A stretch of DNA of 61,664 nucleotides. Source: Paenarthrobacter nicotinovorans (GTDB lineage: Bacteria; Actinomycetota; Actinomycetes; Actinomycetales; Micrococcaceae). Of the stretch, positions 36,687 to 44,838 are shown in pieces. A program made the position numbers and the translations under genes. Below the pieces are notes generated by a model. That model was not told the DNA's origin. It saw nothing but the letters and a program-made list of their open reading frames with translations, and did no database searches. How positions within the stretch are numbered: position 1 is the stretch's first letter; every line of letters begins with the position of its first letter. The stretch covers positions 1 through 61,664 of the forward strand of contig NZ_SZVS01000016.1 in assembly GCF_007670255.1 (NCBI RefSeq), in the 5' to 3' direction.

Positions 36687-36812
36687 ACGGCGGGTTACGG
36701 GCACCCTGGATCTCTGCGGTGACACGCCGCGAGAAGTGTGCTCACACATGTTGCACGAATCCAATGTTGACGGTGACCGAGCGGTAGGTCTGAGAGCCGA
36801 GAGGAGCTAACG

Positions 36813-36866
36813 ATGAGCATTATCGGCCTTACTCTGACGTTGGCCAGGTTCGAGGGCGCATTCTGA
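36813..36866 (+). CDS. 17-residue leader peptide
   Basis: ATG at 36813, preceded by AGAGGAGC at an ideal distance; TGA at 36864-36866 overlaps the next ATG as TGATG. The encoded peptide is hydrophobic in its first half. It probably exists to couple or regulate translation of the membrane protein downstream. Confidence 0.5.
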   Translation: MSIIGLTLTLARFEGAF

Positions 36867-37102
36867 TGAAGAGACTAATCGTGGGTTTCAGCCTGGCGCT
36901 CTCAGGCTGGGTCTGCGCCGGGATTTACCTCATCCTGGCTGCCCAGGCCCTTGGGAAAGCCGTGAATCAGGGAAATTGGGCATTCGCTGGCGACGCAGCC
37001 TTCATGCTTGGTCTTGGTGCCGTGAGTTGGGGAGTGATGCTGTCTTTGGCAAGCCTATTAGGGATCCGGCGCCCGCGGATCATGAGAAAGAAGAGCCGAT
37101 GA
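36866..37102 (+). CDS. Small two-helix membrane protein
   Basis: 78 residues with two membrane helices (about 8-29 and 43-66) and a strongly basic C-terminus (RRPRIMRKKSR). It is translationally coupled to a 17-residue leader upstream (TGATG) and to the next gene (ATGA). No family recognised. Confidence 0.6.
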   Translation: MKRLIVGFSLALSGWVCAGIYLILAAQALGKAVNQGNWAFAGDAAFMLGLGAVSWGVMLSLASLLGIRRPRIMRKKSR

Positions 37103-37386
37103 GCCACATCGAAACTGTGTACGTAGTGACGGACCCGCTGCCCACCGTCGAGGAATCCGTTAAGCAGCTCGCACAGCGACTCGACAAAAACCTCAAGGAT
37201 CTCGTGACCGTATTTAAGGAAGCGGGGGACCAGCTGTGGACCGCTGAACCTGCCTCGCACACCGTGACGCCGGTGCCTGCCGTGGAACGGCGGCCGGCGG
37301 GGATCATTGGGCATGAGAATGTGCAGGTCACGCACTACATCGCATCTGCCCTAGTCATGGTCTCGTTCCAGGAGCAGATTGACTGA
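37099..37386 (+). CDS. Uncharacterised 95-residue protein
   Basis: Start at the ATG overlapping the upstream stop (ATGA), with GAAAGAAGAG just before it. The first half is a likely amphipathic helix pair (ESVKQLAQRLDKNLKDLVTVF); the C-terminus ends in a short hydrophobic stretch. It is the third cistron of the small operon that starts with the 17-residue leader and is closed by a strong hairpin. Function unknown. Confidence 0.6.
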   Translation: MSHIETVYVVTDPLPTVEESVKQLAQRLDKNLKDLVTVFKEAGDQLWTAEPASHTVTPVPAVERRPAGIIGHENVQVTHYIASALVMVSFQEQID

Positions 37387-37426
37387 ATGCGGATTCAAGC
37401 GTCGGAAACGGATTTGTTCAAGTGAC

Positions 37427-37457
37427 GGTGGCCGCCAGAAGCAAGCTGGCGGCCACC
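37427..37457. terminator. Bidirectional hairpin terminator
   Basis: A perfect 12-bp stem (GGTGGCCGCCAG, 37427-37438; CTGGCGGCCACC, 37446-37457) between the end of the small plus-strand operon and the stop of a tiny minus-strand frame. Confidence 0.75.
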
Positions 37458-37464
37458 GCTCCCG

Positions 37465-37575
37465 CTAGGGGATGTTGTGCCAGAACAGGCGGACAACATC
37501 AACGGCTAGCCTGATGATGTTGACTACCAGGTTCCAGGCGCCCCATGGTTCGTCACGTTTCCGTTTGGATTCCAT
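37465..37575 (-). CDS. 36-residue small protein with strong ribosome site
   Basis: Runs from ATG 37575 to TAG 37465. GGGAGGAGG stands eight bases before the ATG, one of the best ribosome sites in the window. The peptide has a basic, Trp-containing start (ESKRKRDEPWG) and an amphipathic hydrophobic helix (about 14-33). It could be a membrane-active peptide, for instance a type I toxin or a small membrane regulator. A terminator lies directly behind it. The 37576-37722 stretch upstream holds its promoter and nothing else visible. Confidence 0.5.
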   Translation of the reverse strand: MESKRKRDEPWGAWNLVVNIIRLAVDVVRLFWHNIP

Positions 37576-37722
37576 GCCGGCACCTCCTCCCGGAGGAACA
37601 GGGCACGGTACGCACGTGTTTGTGGGCACAACAACGTTGCACCCTACGTGCGTAGGGCCATAGACTCAAAGTGTGGCGTTCGAGGCTATGTCCCTCTTAC
37701 CGCACCAATGAGCGCACCGCTC

Positions 37723-37759
37723 AGAACAAGGACCCGAGTGCAATCGGGTCCATTGTTCT
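37723..37759. terminator. Hairpin terminator
   Basis: A stem of AGAACAA-GGACCCG (37723-37736) with CGGGTCC-A-TTGTTCT (37745-37759), one bulged base, followed by TTAA. It separates the 36-residue gene from the genes to the right. Confidence 0.7.
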
Positions 37760-37926
37760 TTAACGGCACCCCAGGCTTTTGCCTGGTGATTCAAGCGTAA
37801 CGGGGAAATCAGGGCTGCCTGGGTTATTAGCCCACCCAGACAATAGTCGGCACGTCGCGGCCAAACATGTTAATGACAGCAGGGACGGGGCCACCGATGC
37901 GGCGCCCTTTTCATTGTCGTAGGCAC

Positions 37927-38499
37927 ATGTCACACTTCCTGTCAGGGAACCCTGACGGGAAGGCGAGACGCGTGGGATGGACATCAAACGACTACCAACA
38001 TGAGGGCTGGGTGGCGGCCGTTGCGCCCGACGGGCGGCTCACAGGGACTTCGACCGGGGCGGGAATGCTGTTCCACGGGATCACCGGGCACTACAAGCCA
38101 GCAGGCGAATTCCACCCTGACGAGGAGATCGTTCCTCACGACCTCATCATGAGCTGGCGGGGGGCCTGCACCTGTGGGTGGCAAGGAGAGCTGTGGCAAA
38201 GAGTACTCACGCCTGAAGAGGCCGATTTCGGCTCCCGGCGAGAATACTGCCAGCCAGGGGACGGAGCTTTCGTTTCCGAACATGTGGAGGAGGCTGTCCA
38301 GGATGAGTGGATGGTCCACCTCGCACCATCTGAAGCGATCCTCGGTGTCGAAGCCGCCGCCAAGGAACACCGTCAAGCCGGGCACCGACTGGACAAAACC
38401 GTCGCCGCCGCGAAGGCAGCCGGCGCTTCCTGGACCGACATCGGACGCGCCGCAGGAATCAGCCGCCAAGCCGCCCACGAACGCTGGGCCGACAAATAG
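37927..38499 (+). CDS. Uncharacterised protein with C-terminal HTH
   Basis: 190 residues from the ATG at 37927; the frame is open from 37867 but the extra residues look non-natural. The middle contains CTCGWQGELW, a CxCGW pattern that may bind metal with nearby His. The last 45 residues (LDKTVAAAKAAGASWTDIGRAAGISRQAAHERW) form a clear helix-turn-helix of the kind found at the ends of many actinobacterial hypothetical proteins. A DNA-binding accessory gene is likely. Confidence 0.6.
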   Translation: MSHFLSGNPDGKARRVGWTSNDYQHEGWVAAVAPDGRLTGTSTGAGMLFHGITGHYKPAGEFHPDEEIVPHDLIMSWRGACTCGWQGELWQRVLTPEEADFGSRREYCQPGDGAFVSEHVEEAVQDEWMVHLAPSEAILGVEAAAKEHRQAGHRLDKTVAAAKAAGASWTDIGRAAGISRQAAHERWADK

Positions 38500-38608
38500 C
38501 AGGCCGGAGGTGCACCCGGGTTCGAGTTTGACCCAATATCCGTCGAGGATCCACGCCACCACTACATGTTCCTGGCCCCCGTCGGAGCCTGATGGCCCGG
38601 CGAGCAGG

Positions 38609-38968
38609 CTAGGGGAATGGGATGTAGGTTAGGAGTCTAGGAGCTTTGTTGGACGCCCAGCCGACCCTGACTCGCTCGCCTGGTGAGTTCACCCACGCGA
38701 ACGTTATGTCGTCCAGGTGCTCCATCAGGGATTCGACGCGTAGGGCATCACGGTTGTCGATCCCCACGTGAACGTGCCGCGCTTCTTCACCGGTCTCGTT
38801 GGTTAGTAACCACGTGCCGCCGCCTGGTCGGCCTGCCGGTTCGAGGACCCAATCTCCGGAATTATCAATCTGCACGCTTTGAATTGTGCCAGTACCTGAA
38901 GTTTGTGCGCGCGTGAGCACCCAACGACAGGGTGCCCACGAGGCGCGGGAAAAGGTTGCGGATGACAC
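38609..38968 (-). CDS. Uncharacterised small protein, start uncertain
   Basis: Up to 119 residues; a GTG at 38875 would give 88. The C-terminal 85 residues read like a real beta-rich domain (GTWLLTNETGEEARHVHVGID...VRVGWASN). The first 30 do not, and a GCACCC/GGGTGC hairpin at about 38917-38935 falls inside them. It converges on the HTH gene and lies next to a transposon-like end, so it may be cut short. Confidence 0.4.
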   Translation of the reverse strand: MSSATFSRASWAPCRWVLTRAQTSGTGTIQSVQIDNSGDWVLEPAGRPGGGTWLLTNETGEEARHVHVGIDNRDALRVESLMEHLDDITFAWVNSPGERVRVGWASNKAPRLLTYIPFP

Positions 38969-39003
38969 TGACTCGTTGCGTCAAGGTCCCAGAAAGCTCA
39001 TTG

Positions 39004-39041
39004 GTGGCGTCTCGGAAAACTAAAGGTTTACGAGACGTAAG
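39004..39041 (+). repeat. 38-bp Tn3-family-like terminal inverted repeat
   Basis: Exactly 38 bp from GTGGCGTCTCGGAAAAC to ACGTAAG. It resembles Tn3/Tn21 ends, which start GGGGTCGTCTCAGAAAAC and finish in TAAG, and has the same length. Inside it is a 7-bp dyad (CGTCTCG 39008-39014, CGAGACG 39031-39037) that could also be a resolvase half-site. Read as a transposon end, it faces right, towards the resolvase and the metal genes. No tnpA is in the window. Confidence 0.45.
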
Positions 39042-39120
39042 CGGGCCAGAGTTCTGGAATGTCGACGACGGAACGACGAGTCTGATTCCCGGGATTTTTC
39101 TCCGCCCTGGTATGCCTCGA

Positions 39121-39150
39121 CAAGTCGTCTCACTATAAAGTGTCTCGCTT
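39121..39150. promoter_or_regulatory. Candidate resolvase (res) site
   Basis: Two further copies of the element CGTCTC/TGTCTCG (39126-39131, 39141-39147) stand 40 bp before the resolvase start, with an AT-rich core between them. Serine resolvases of the Tn3 group bind such spaced sites next to their own gene and also use them to repress it. Confidence 0.35.
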
Positions 39151-39187
39151 GCCCTAGGCATGGGTGTTAATGAGGCAGAATAGCGGA

Positions 39188-39775
39188 ATGAGGATGCTCG
39201 GGTACACGCGAGTCAGCACAGCCGCCCAAGACGCGCAGCTACAGTTGGATTCATTGCAGTCTGCCGGGGTGCAACGACGGGATGTCTTCTCTGATGTGAC
39301 TTCGGGGAGTAGGGCTGCTGTCGAACGGCCGGGGATGAAGAACCTTCTTGAGTATGCCGAGCCGGGAGACACCCTCGTGGTATGGCGGGTGGACCGTCTG
39401 GGCAGGTCTTTGATCGATGTGCTCAACACAGTGAACCTACTGCAGGGCAGGGGGGTGGCGTTACGTTCCCTGTCCGACGGGATTGATCCCACCACAAGTA
39501 CAGGCCGGCTCATGCTCAACATGCTGGCCACCCTGGCTGACTACGAACGCGAGCTAATCACCGAACGAGTGAACGCCGGCATCGCCGCTGCTAAGGCAAA
39601 CGGGACCAAGTTCGGTCGGCCTGCCGTGGATCCGTCAGTGATCGCCGGCAAACTCGCAATTGCGGAGCAGGAACGGGCTAAAGGACGTACCGCAGAACAA
39701 GCCGCCCAACTCGTTGGCTGGAGCCGGGCGACCCTGTACCGGCACCAGCAGGCCAAGTTCCGCCTCGCCCCTTAA
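39188..39775 (+). CDS. Serine recombinase, resolvase/invertase family
   Basis: 195 residues from the ATG at 39188 (a second ATG is at 39194). The catalytic domain begins GYTRVST with the nucleophile Ser10. It continues with the conserved R...RPG, VVWRVDRLGRS (catalytic Arg residues) and LMLNMLATLADYERELITERV helix E region. The C-terminal HTH is GRTAEQAAQLVGWSRATLYRH. It should resolve cointegrates or invert DNA at short sites. It is the only transposon-type enzyme beside the Tn3-like end. Confidence 0.92.
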   Translation: MRMLGYTRVSTAAQDAQLQLDSLQSAGVQRRDVFSDVTSGSRAAVERPGMKNLLEYAEPGDTLVVWRVDRLGRSLIDVLNTVNLLQGRGVALRSLSDGIDPTTSTGRLMLNMLATLADYERELITERVNAGIAAAKANGTKFGRPAVDPSVIAGKLAIAEQERAKGRTAEQAAQLVGWSRATLYRHQQAKFRLAP

Positions 39776-39933
39776 TGCTGTCGGTGAGTTCCTTGTAGAG
39801 GGCGTGGACGGGGCCTTGGACACTTGGGCTTGTCAACGGCCGTGAGGCCAGCGACGGACCCCTTTTGTGCAATGTGGAACAATCATTTTGTCCGGTAGAC
39901 CGGGCTGATGGACGGGATTGTGAGGTGATCGGG

Positions 39934-40323
39934 GTGCTCCACGCGATACCCCGCGTCCGCCTCTGCCGTGCCACGCGCAGCATGATTGCCCTCTTATGTG
40001 GAATGGCGCTCCTGTTATGTGCGCTGGGTGGCAACTCAACTGGTATGAGTCCCAGCGGCCATGGGGCAACGATCCACCATTCCGCTGGCATGGCGTCCGC
40101 TTCGGTCTCGATGGACGATATGCCGTGTACTGCGGCACCGGAATGTCCGATACAAAGTGGACGTTCAACCCCCTCGGAGGCGGCCCCGATCCTGGCGCCA
40201 GCCAGTGTGCCCGCTTCCATGGGTTATTCCGTCGGCTTTGAGAGGGCAGAGGTCTGGGACCTCTGCTACGCCTCTCCCTCTCTGCCGCCGGACCTGTCGC
40301 AACTTTCAATCCTGCGAACGTAA
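39934..40323 (+). CDS. Secreted His/Met-rich protein, DUF6153-like
   Basis: 129 residues from the GTG at 39934, chosen because GAGGTGA lies just upstream; the frame is open from 39865. A basic n-region and hydrophobic core (SMIALLCGMALLLCALGG) form a signal peptide or anchor. The next part is rich in His, Met and Ser (PSGHGATIHHSAGM) with a Cys pair (MPCTAAPEC). It ends LPPDLSQLSILRT, the tail of small actinobacterial secreted proteins near copper genes. A similar tail is on the gene at 59448-59864. A metal-binding or sensing role outside the cell is likely but unproven. Confidence 0.5.
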   Translation: MLHAIPRVRLCRATRSMIALLCGMALLLCALGGNSTGMSPSGHGATIHHSAGMASASVSMDDMPCTAAPECPIQSGRSTPSEAAPILAPASVPASMGYSVGFERAEVWDLCYASPSLPPDLSQLSILRT

Positions 40324-40437
40324 GCACGGGAACCGGTCGCCGTTCTCCTGGGTGCCTTCATCCGGAGACCCCCGGCCGGCGGCCAATGGCCGCTCACCTT
40401 TTCCAGCTGTGCTTACCTTCACCATCAGGAGTTCCTC

Positions 40438-41298
40438 TTGTTCCGCATGCCATCTTCCCGTGCCACCGCAGCAATCGCTGTTGCCGTGGCCGGACCCCTG
40501 TTCCTTGGCGCCTGCAGCGCCCCTCAACCTGGTCCAACTTCCCCCGATAAGTCATCGACAGCACCGGCACCTGGTCACGCCCACGGAATCTACGCCAGCA
40601 CCGATGGCAGCAAGGTGCTTGTGGCTACGCACAACGGGGTACTGGATTACTCCACGGGAACACCGAAACTGGTGGGCGAAGCCAATGACTATATGGGTTT
40701 CACCGGCGACGGAAACGTGTTCTACGCCTCCGGGCACCCCCGTCCCGGATCCAAGCAAATTAATCCGCTCGGATTGGTCCGCTCCGAAGACTCCGGAGCA
40801 AGCTGGACGACGCTATCAAACGAAGGGATTTCCGACTTTCACGCCCTGACCGTCACCCGGGACGGCGTGGTCGGCTACGACGGAGGACTGAAAACCACCA
40901 CAGACTTCAAGTCCTGGTCACCGACAGGTGCCCAGCTCAAGGTCGCGGCTCTCGCCGGACGGCCGGAGACTTCGACTGTCCTGGCAACTACCGAATCAGG
41001 AGTTCAGCGATCGACCGATAGCGGCCGGAGCTGGGTACCTGTAGCCGGCTCCCCGATTGTCCAGTTCGCCTCCCTGGCATCCCCGGACGTCGCCGTCGGT
41101 GTTGCTCCGGACGGCAGCGTGTACACGAGCTCCGACGCAGGCTTGACCTGGACCGAAACAGGCTCGATTGCGGGTGAAGTCGAAGCGCTCTACGCGACGG
41201 CCGACACCGGCGGGGCCGTATCCGTGTGGGTCTTTGCCAGCGGAGGCCTCCAGGTCTCCCGTGACGGCGGAAAATCGTTCTCTGCCTTCCGCCCGTAG
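40438..41298 (+). CDS. Beta-propeller lipoprotein (F510_1955/BNR-like)
   Basis: 286 residues from a TTG at 40438 with AGGAG five bases upstream; an ATG at 40447 is too far from it. The signal peptide ends in the lipobox FLGAC. After a Pro/Ser linker, about six repeats with Asp-box-like patterns (S.DSGASWTTL, STDSGRSWVPV, SSDAGLTWTET, SRDGGKSFSAF) build a sialidase-type propeller. Related lipoproteins accompany copper genes in Micrococcaceae. It follows the DUF6153-like gene and precedes VKOR, so it may be an assembly factor or metal-binding surface protein; true glycosidase activity is unlikely. Confidence 0.75.
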   Translation: MFRMPSSRATAAIAVAVAGPLFLGACSAPQPGPTSPDKSSTAPAPGHAHGIYASTDGSKVLVATHNGVLDYSTGTPKLVGEANDYMGFTGDGNVFYASGHPRPGSKQINPLGLVRSEDSGASWTTLSNEGISDFHALTVTRDGVVGYDGGLKTTTDFKSWSPTGAQLKVAALAGRPETSTVLATTESGVQRSTDSGRSWVPVAGSPIVQFASLASPDVAVGVAPDGSVYTSSDAGLTWTETGSIAGEVEALYATADTGGAVSVWVFASGGLQVSRDGGKSFSAFRP

Positions 41299-41385
41299 CC
41301 CCGATACCGGCGTGGCCGGGCTGTTTTTCGTTGCCGGCCACGCCGCAGGCGCCCCCTTTTCTTGCACCTGACACACAGGAGAACC

Positions 41386-42015
41386 ATGAACAAGCTACAA
41401 CCCCTTGAAACCGATGAATCCAGCATCCCGACCGCCGCCCGGGCCCGGCCGTTCGCATGGCTGCTCCTGATCACGGGTACGGTGGGATGGGCCGCATCCG
41501 CCACCCTCGTTCTTGAAAAACTGGAAAAACTCAAGAATCCCGGCCACGCAACCGTGTGCGATGTAAATCCCTGGATCTCCTGTGGTCAGGTCATGGAAAC
41601 CTGGCAGAGCTCCGTGTTCGGATTCCCCAACATGTTCATCGGCATCGTGGCCTTCGCCGTCATCATCACCACGGCCGTCGGGCTGCTCGCCGGGGCCCGC
41701 TTCGGCCGGTGGTACTGGATCGGGCTGCAGCTTGGCGTCACCCTTGGGTTCGCCTTCGTGGTCTGGCTGTGGAGCCAGGCCCTGTACGCCATCGGCATCC
41801 TATGCCCTCTATGCATGATCGTGTGGGCCGCGATGATCCCACTCTTCGTCTGGGTGACCATCCGCAACCTCACCCACGGAATCATCCCGCTGCCTGCGCC
41901 GGTGTCCCGGACCATCAAGGACTGGGGCTGGATCATCACGGCCCTTCTTTACGTCGCAGTCATCGCGTCAATCTTTTTCCGGTTCCTGTACCTCATCGTC
42001 CCCTCCAACATGTAG
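41386..42015 (+). CDS. Vitamin K epoxide reductase (VKOR) family protein
   Basis: 209 residues from the ATG at 41386 with AGGAG upstream. There are five membrane helices. The loop cysteines C58 and C66 (CDVNPWISC) and the active-site CPLC (C140, C143) are all present. VKOR plays the part of DsbB in actinobacteria: it reoxidises DsbA-like partners and passes electrons to quinone. The DsbA-like gene at 54546 in the same island is a natural partner. A small hairpin follows the stop. Confidence 0.9.
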   Translation: MNKLQPLETDESSIPTAARARPFAWLLLITGTVGWAASATLVLEKLEKLKNPGHATVCDVNPWISCGQVMETWQSSVFGFPNMFIGIVAFAVIITTAVGLLAGARFGRWYWIGLQLGVTLGFAFVVWLWSQALYAIGILCPLCMIVWAAMIPLFVWVTIRNLTHGIIPLPAPVSRTIKDWGWIITALLYVAVIASIFFRFLYLIVPSNM

Positions 42016-42023
42016 GAGGGGAC

Positions 42024-42041
42024 ACCACCTAAATTGGTGGT
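42024..42041. terminator. Short hairpin between convergent genes
   Basis: ACCACC (42024-42029) pairs with GGTGGT (42036-42041) around TAAATT, ten bases past the VKOR stop and ahead of the convergent lpd stop at 42129. Confidence 0.5.
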
Positions 42042-42128
42042 TCCGGCGGCACCGGGTGGCCCTTTCACGACTCCGCGTCTGTACTGCTGGTGAGGGCTTT
42101 TGAGGGGGCCGAACCTGGCGGGCGTCGG

Positions 42129-43496
42129 TCAGCCGTGGGTGTGCAGTGGTTTGCCGGCCAGGGCGAGGGCCGCTTCGCCGATGGCGTCGTTCTGGGTGGG
42201 GTGGGCGTGGATGAGGCTGGCGACGTCCTCGGGGTAGGCTTCCCAGTTGACCATGAGCTGGCCTTCGCCGATGAGCTCGCTGACCCGGGCGCCGAGCATG
42301 TGTACGCCGATGATCGGGCCGTTCTTTTGGCGGATGAGTTTGATGAAGCCGGCGGTCTGCAGCATCTGGCTTTTGGCGTTCCCGGCGAGGTTGTACTCGA
42401 CGGTCTCGATGCCGTCGGCGCCGAATTCTTCCTTCGCCTGGGTCTCGGTGAGGCCGACGGAGCCAGCTTGGGGCTCGGAGTAGGTTACGCGCGGGATGCC
42501 GGATTCGATGATGGGGGCAGGCTTGAGGCCGGCGATTTCTTCGGCGACGAAGATGCCTTGCTGGAAGCCCCGGTGGGCCAGCTGGAGGCCGGGCACGATG
42601 TCCCCGATGGCGTAGATGTTGCCGACGCCGGTGTGGAGCCGGTCGTTGGTGGGCACGAAGCCGCGTTCCATGGGGATGCCGGCGTCCTCGTAGCCTAGCT
42701 TCGCTGTGACGGGGCCGCGGCCCACGGCCACGAGCAGCACGTCGGCCTTCAGGGTGTTGTCGTTCTGGGTGGTGACGGTGACGCCGTCATCGTTCTGGGT
42801 GACGCCGGCGAACATGGTGTTGGTCAGGAACTTGATGCCGCGTTTGGTGAAGGCCCGCTGGAGGCCTTTGGAGAGGGATTCGTCCTCGTTGGCGATGAGG
42901 CGCGGGAGGGCTTCGATGATAGTCACGTCGGTGCCGAAGGAAGCCCAGACGGAGGCGAATTCCACACCGATGACGCCGCCGCCGAGGATGACTGCGCTCT
43001 TGGGGACGTAATCCATTTCGAGTGCCTGTTCGGAGGTGATGACCCGGCCGCCGATGTCCAGGCCGGGCAGGGATTTCGAGTAGGACCCGGTCGCCAGCAC
43101 AATGTTTTTGCCCTGGTAACGGGTGCCGTTGACTTCCACCGTGTCAGCGGCGGCGAGTGTGCCCCAGCCCTGGATCAGGTCGACGCTGCGGGAAGAGACG
43201 AGGCCTTGGAGCCCTTTGTACAGGCGCGAAACGACGCCTTCCTTGAACTGTGTCACCCCGGCCATGTCGATACGGCCGAGGGTGCTCTCCACGCCGAATG
43301 CTTCACTCTCGCGGATGGTGTCGGCTATTTCTGCGGAGTGCAGCAGGGCCTTGGCCGGGATGCATCCGCGGTGCAGGCAGGTTCCGCCGAGTTTATCGCC
43401 CTCAACGAGGGCCACTTTCATGCCCAGCTGCGCCCCGCGCAGGGCAGCGGCGTACCCGGCGCTGCCGCCTCCGAGGACTACGAGGTCATAGGTCAT
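42129..43496 (-). CDS. lpdA: Dihydrolipoyl dehydrogenase
   Basis: 455 residues. FAD-binding GGGSAGYAAA at the N-terminus, redox disulfide C40-LHRG-C45, NAD-binding GGGVIGVEFASVWASFG (about 170-190), and the second FAD motif IYAIGD. The C-terminal dimer domain has the catalytic HAHPTQNDAIGEA. Reading N-D where S-E is usual does not touch the catalytic His. It normally reoxidises dihydrolipoamide in 2-oxo-acid dehydrogenases; the partner subunits are absent here, so it either feeds the host's complexes or drives another thiol system such as a lipoamide/thioredoxin-like relay. It is not MerA: there is no HMA domain or C-terminal Cys pair. Confidence 0.9.
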   Translation of the reverse strand: MTYDLVVLGGGSAGYAAALRGAQLGMKVALVEGDKLGGTCLHRGCIPAKALLHSAEIADTIRESEAFGVESTLGRIDMAGVTQFKEGVVSRLYKGLQGLVSSRSVDLIQGWGTLAAADTVEVNGTRYQGKNIVLATGSYSKSLPGLDIGGRVITSEQALEMDYVPKSAVILGGGVIGVEFASVWASFGTDVTIIEALPRLIANEDESLSKGLQRAFTKRGIKFLTNTMFAGVTQNDDGVTVTTQNDNTLKADVLLVAVGRGPVTAKLGYEDAGIPMERGFVPTNDRLHTGVGNIYAIGDIVPGLQLAHRGFQQGIFVAEEIAGLKPAPIIESGIPRVTYSEPQAGSVGLTETQAKEEFGADGIETVEYNLAGNAKSQMLQTAGFIKLIRQKNGPIIGVHMLGARVSELIGEGQLMVNWEAYPEDVASLIHAHPTQNDAIGEAALALAGKPLHTHG

Positions 43497-43787
43497 GTTG
43501 TTCCTCCCGGTGGAGCAAGTCGAGGGGCGGTCCCGCTACTGACAAGGGTCGTGGCTACAGGGAATGGAAGGGTCGTCGTGGTGGCCTGCCTGCCCCGCCG
43601 CCATGAAAGGCACCGCCTCTACACGGCGTCCAGAGTGTGAGTCGTGTCCCGATAGTATGCTCAATGCCGATTCTTTGGGGGAGTCTTTTCCCGGACCGCA
43701 TGATTTGATTTGGGGCCGGTGTGATGTTTGTCGAACGATTGTCACCTGAACATCGGGGTAGGCTGCGATACCGTTTGTTCCGGTCGT

Positions 43788-44669
43788 TTAGGGAGCAGGG
43801 TCCGGCACTGTGGCACCCGTTTCAACTTTGGACCGGGGACGGGATCTGAGTGTTTGGAAGAGGGCCAGGCCGGCGATGAGGACAAAACCGGACACCCACG
43901 TGTTGATGCGCACCCCCAGGATTGTGTTGGCGTAATCGGAGCGGAGCAGTTCGAAGGCAAACCGGCCGGCCGTGTAGAAAACGACGTAGAGCGAGAAAAC
44001 CGCCCCGGCCCCAAGCTTGTATTTGCGGTCCAGAAACATCAGCAGGGCCGCTGCGGCCAGGCACCAGAGGGATTCGTAGAGAAAAGTCGGTTGGAAGTAA
44101 CCGATGATCGCAGGTGCGCCTTCCGGCGTCGCAACTGCTTTCCCTGTAGTTGGGTCCATCGCATGGATCTGGAGTTTCCATGGCAGGTCCGTGGGTGCGC
44201 CGTAGATTTCGTTGTTGAACCAGTTTCCCCACCTACCCAAAGCCTGCGCCAGGAGCAGTCCGGGAGCGGCGGCGTCAACGAACGCAGCGAAAGGGACTCC
44301 GGTGCGGCGGGCGCCAATGGCTGCCCCGACGAGTCCGAGGGCGACGGCGCCCCAGATGCCGAGTCCGCCTTCCCAGATCCGCAGGGCACCCCAGGGGTCT
44401 TTGCCTGGGCCGAAGTAGAGCTGGCTGTCAGTGACCACGTGGTAGAAGCGGCCGCCGACGATGCCGAAGGGGACTGCCCACATCACGATGTCCAGGGCCT
44501 GCTCCTGCGTGCCGCCCCTGGCTTTGAGGCGGCGGACGGTGAGCCAGGTGCCGACAGCGATGCCTGCAAGGATGCAGAGGGCGTAGAAGTGGATCGTCAG
44601 CGGGCCGAGTTCAAAAGCGCTCATCGTTGGCGAAGGGATAAAGATATCCGGTGTGGAGAACGGTTTCAT
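43788..44669 (-). CDS. lgt: Prolipoprotein diacylglyceryl transferase
   Basis: 293 residues with about seven membrane helices. It carries the Lgt signature GRWGNWFNNEIYG (about residues 147-159) and the region HFYALCILAGI, with GGRFYHVVTD. Lgt adds diacylglycerol to the lipobox Cys of pre-lipoproteins at the outer face of the membrane. A second, plasmid-borne copy beside several lipoprotein genes and an lspA is notable. Full length for the family. The 291 bp between its stop and lpdA hold no other gene. Confidence 0.93.
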   Translation of the reverse strand: MKPFSTPDIFIPSPTMSAFELGPLTIHFYALCILAGIAVGTWLTVRRLKARGGTQEQALDIVMWAVPFGIVGGRFYHVVTDSQLYFGPGKDPWGALRIWEGGLGIWGAVALGLVGAAIGARRTGVPFAAFVDAAAPGLLLAQALGRWGNWFNNEIYGAPTDLPWKLQIHAMDPTTGKAVATPEGAPAIIGYFQPTFLYESLWCLAAAALLMFLDRKYKLGAGAVFSLYVVFYTAGRFAFELLRSDYANTILGVRINTWVSGFVLIAGLALFQTLRSRPRSKVETGATVPDPAP

Positions 44670-44838
44670 GGGTCAGCTCACTACGATTCGGTCATGGGAA
44701 GGGGCAATCCCGGGGAGGGATTCTTGTCGGCACTGCCCTTCCGGGCAGGTTGTGGTGGTCCGGCTCGGGTGATCACGGAAGCCGCCGGGGCCCGGCGTGC
44801 CTTTTGCCGGCAAGCGTGGTCGGGTACCGGCGGCGCCA

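Noticed and set aside
42129..43496. Mercuric reductase (merA)
   Set aside because: The redox motif is C-x4-C as in both families, but there is no HMA domain, no C-terminal vicinal Cys pair, and the HAHPT motif is that of lipoamide dehydrogenase.
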